Below, one piece after another: positions 62,461-64,000 of a stretch of DNA of 64,000 nucleotides (the stretch's first letter is position 1; each line of letters starts with the position of its first letter). The stretch covers positions 5,642,001 to 5,706,000 of the forward strand of contig NZ_CP109181.1 in NCBI RefSeq assembly GCF_036248275.1, given 5' to 3'. The notes below the pieces were generated by a model. It had not been told where the DNA came from and did no database searches. It worked only from the letters and a program-made list of their open reading frames with translations. The stretch comes from Streptomyces sp. NBC_01716 (GTDB lineage Bacteria > Actinomycetota > Actinomycetes > Streptomycetales > Streptomycetaceae). Both the position numbers and the translations under genes were made by a program.

Positions 62461-62543
62461 CTGCTGACGTCGTAGACCTTAGCACCAGGATCGGTGCGAA
62501 GAAAAATCGATATGACAGGCCCCGAATGGCGCTGGTGCGCTGC

Positions 62544-63206
62544 TCAGGGGCGGGAACCCGGCAGGCTCGTCACCGCCTCGGCGCGGGGGCGGGTGACCGC
62601 CGTCCGTAACGTGGGACGGCCCGCCCGCACACACGCCCACAGCAGCACCTCCGGGCCCGGCAGCCATGGATGACGGGTGTCGGGGGCGACCACCCAGCGC
62701 GGCGCCGCGCCATTGCCGGGGACCAGCGGCGGTACGGTCACGGCGTCGCCGGAGCCGTGGCAGAGCAGCGGCGGTACGGTCGGCGCGCGGCCCTCCGGCG
62801 CCGAGCGCCCCCACTCCTCCCAGGCCAGCAGCGACGGCAGACGCTGGGCGGTGCCGGGGGCCGCGAACAGCATCATCCGGCCCCGGTGCGTGGCGACCGG
62901 CCCGGAGCCCGGACCGTCGGACCACAGCCGGTCGAGCATGCGCCTGCCGAAGATGGCGGGCACGTTGACGACGTCGAAGACGGTGCCGCAGGGCAGTACG
63001 CCGGGCGCGGTCGGCCGGGCCTCCCAGAGGGCGAGCGTGGAGCGGGGGTACGGCTCGGCGGAGGCGAGCCATCCGGCGCCGGTCGCGGTGACCTGCGCCG
63101 CGTGGTGGCGGCCTTCCTCGCGGAGAAAATCGAAGATGTCGGTCCGGCGCTCGTCGTCGCAAGCGCCCGGACTCAAAGGGGATTCATCTCGCAGCCATGC
63201 GCTCAT
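62544..63206 (-). CDS. prim-pol-like protein (bifunctional DNA primase/polymerase family, Streptomyces type)
   Basis: A 220-residue protein matching the short Streptomyces family often labelled bifunctional DNA primase/polymerase: TATGAGWLASAEPYPRSTLALWEARPTAPGVLPCGTVFDVVNVP near the N terminus. The later section GGDEF-unrelated RWVVAPDTRHPWLPGPEVLLWACVR is typical of the same family. The length is shorter than plasmid prim-pols and the catalytic acidic pair is not clear, so replication activity is doubtful. The ATG begins MSAWLRDESP. Confidence 0.6.
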   Translation of the reverse strand: MSAWLRDESPLSPGACDDERRTDIFDFLREEGRHHAAQVTATGAGWLASAEPYPRSTLALWEARPTAPGVLPCGTVFDVVNVPAIFGRRMLDRLWSDGPGSGPVATHRGRMMLFAAPGTAQRLPSLLAWEEWGRSAPEGRAPTVPPLLCHGSGDAVTVPPLVPGNGAAPRWVVAPDTRHPWLPGPEVLLWACVRAGRPTLRTAVTRPRAEAVTSLPGSRP

Positions 63207-63350
63207 GACACTTATATCTACCTGGAGTAACCGGCCGAATCCCGGTAGTTGCCGGAAACCGGGACAGGGTGGTGCGGGAGGGCGTAACCTGCGGCCCGGC
63301 ATATGCCAGGTGATCGGCCGGCAGGGGCCCGCCGGATGTCCGGTAAGGGG

Positions 63351-63698
63351 TCACTCCCCCGGCGCGCGCCCGTTGCGGAGCAGATCGCGCCCGAACTCCA
63401 CCATCTTCTTGGCGTAGTCCTCGGTCCACTCCGCCCGTGCGGCGATGTCCGCGGCCGTGAGCCGGTCGAACCGCCGCGGGTCGGCGAGCTGGGCGGCGGC
63501 GAGGGCCTGGAACTCCACGGCCCGGTCGGTCGCGGCCCGGAAGGCGAGCGTCAGCTCGGTGGCCCGGTCCAGCAGCGTGCCCGGGTCGTCGATCGACTCC
63601 AGGTCGAAGAAGTGCTCCGGATCGGAGACCGCCTCCGACGGCTCGAACAGCAGCGGGGCGGGCCGCAGCCGCCGCTGACCCGACTCGGATTCCGCCAT
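63351..63698 (-). CDS. small helical hypothetical protein, 115 aa
   Basis: I do not recognise a family. The protein is mainly helical (PGTLLDRATELTLAFRAATDRAVEFQALAAAQL; AADIAARAEWTEDYAKKMVEFGRDLL), soluble and acidic at the N terminus. The start is clear: AGGAGGAACAC precedes the ATG. It is downstream of the gene running off the right edge and may be co-transcribed with it. Confidence 0.7.
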   Translation of the reverse strand: MAESESGQRRLRPAPLLFEPSEAVSDPEHFFDLESIDDPGTLLDRATELTLAFRAATDRAVEFQALAAAQLADPRRFDRLTAADIAARAEWTEDYAKKMVEFGRDLLRNGRAPGE

Positions 63699-63834
63699 GT
63701 GTTCCTCCTGCTTGCTCCTGGTGCGGGTGCCTGGGATGTCGTACGTGCCGCCTCGGCCACCGTCCATTGTCCCGCCCCGCGCAAGTGGGCCTCCGCAGCT
63801 TCCGGCGGCTCGGCCTCGTGGCCACTGTCCGGCC

Positions 63835-64000
63835 TCAGGGCTGCCAGGGCACGCGGTGTTCCGCCAGGTGGGAGAGGACCGCGTGGTTCGCCTCCCAGCC
63901 ATCGGGGCTGTGTCTGTTTGCCGCCTCCGGCGGCGTGCCGGACTCCGTCCGGCGTTCGGGTCCCGCTGGGCCGGCTTCAGGGTTGCCAGGGCACGCGGTG
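63835..64000 (-). CDS. C-terminal end of a gene entering from the right edge, with duplicated tail
   Basis: On the minus strand a frame is open from the window edge to a stop at 63835, ending ANHAVLSHLAEHRVPWQP. A near-copy of the last bases (CACCGCGTGCCCTGGCA-CCCTGA) occurs at the very edge in another frame, where it also reads HRVPWQP followed by a stop at 63977. Either the gene ends at 63977 and the nearer copy is a leftover, or the longer frame is real. The family cannot be named from so short a piece. Confidence 0.35.
   Translation of the reverse strand, partial: TACPGNPEAGPAGPERRTESGTPPEAANRHSPDGWEANHAVLSHLAEHRVPWQP

Overview
The window reads as chromosomal DNA of a Streptomyces species. 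Support comes from the very high GC content, G/C-rich third codon positions, frequent GTG/TTG starts, and actinomycete-specific families: DUF397/XRE/ATPase trios, sortase E/F-type wall proteins, a CslA-GlxA glycan locus and a CdgA-like PAS-GGDEF-EAL protein. The order cdgA-like gene ... ABC transporter ... LPMO - SPFH - NlpC/P60 ... cslA-glxA-cslZ agrees with what I remember of the core region around SCO2817-SCO2838 of S. coelicolor; I could not check this by alignment.

Layout. 0-4.9 kb holds ordinary genes (DUF445, RibD-like reductase, a MarR regulator divergent from a DUF385-hemerythrin fusion, an AbiEi/DUF559-like protein, a methyltransferase) and a MITE-like element with perfect 20-bp ends. 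4.9-10.5 kb is a decaying accessory patch: a frameshifted XRE/TPR regulator, a small protein with a dead second copy 3.2 kb away, a CMD-family protein, and a DUF397/XRE/HATPase trio. 10.9-23.3 kb is a defence island with two converging modules. The plus-strand module has an HTH-GHKL ATPase fusion, an unrecognised protein and a DUF6339-like protein, tightly overlapping. The minus-strand module has Vsr, a MORC-like ATPase, a PD-(D/E)XK protein, a Z1 helicase-like protein and two DNA cytosine methyltransferases; the second methyltransferase has lost its catalytic cysteine.

23.4-37.6 kb is core and semi-core: SEC-C/TPR protein, MFS exporter with divergent HxlR regulator, DUF6412 plus YidC2, FAH-family hydrolase with a thioredoxin-fold protein, an oxidoreductase/HbpS-like pair divergent from a ROK regulator, surface proteins with sortase-type tails, an orphan solute-binding lipoprotein beside a HAD phosphatase, and a class F sortase. 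37.7-47.3 kb is the hyphal-tip glycan region: GH6 (CslZ), GlxA, CslA, a tRNA-Lys, an NlpC/P60 wall hydrolase, an SPFH protein and an AA10 LPMO. 47.4-56.5 kb is an IclR-linked uptake/catabolic cluster: an Ehu-type ABC importer, DUF3830 protein, amidase, D-2-hydroxyacid dehydrogenase and two maleate-isomerase-like proteins. 56.6-64 kb has a luciferase-like monooxygenase, an epimerase-like protein, the CdgA-like c-di-GMP protein, an M6-type metalloprotease, a second identical tRNA-Lys, a prim-pol-like protein, a short helical protein and a gene running off the right edge.

The strongest candidate for something under-described is the 12-kb defence island, especially the HTH-GHKL/unknown/DUF6339-like triad and the pseudo-methyltransferase embedded in the MORC-Z1-Vsr operon.
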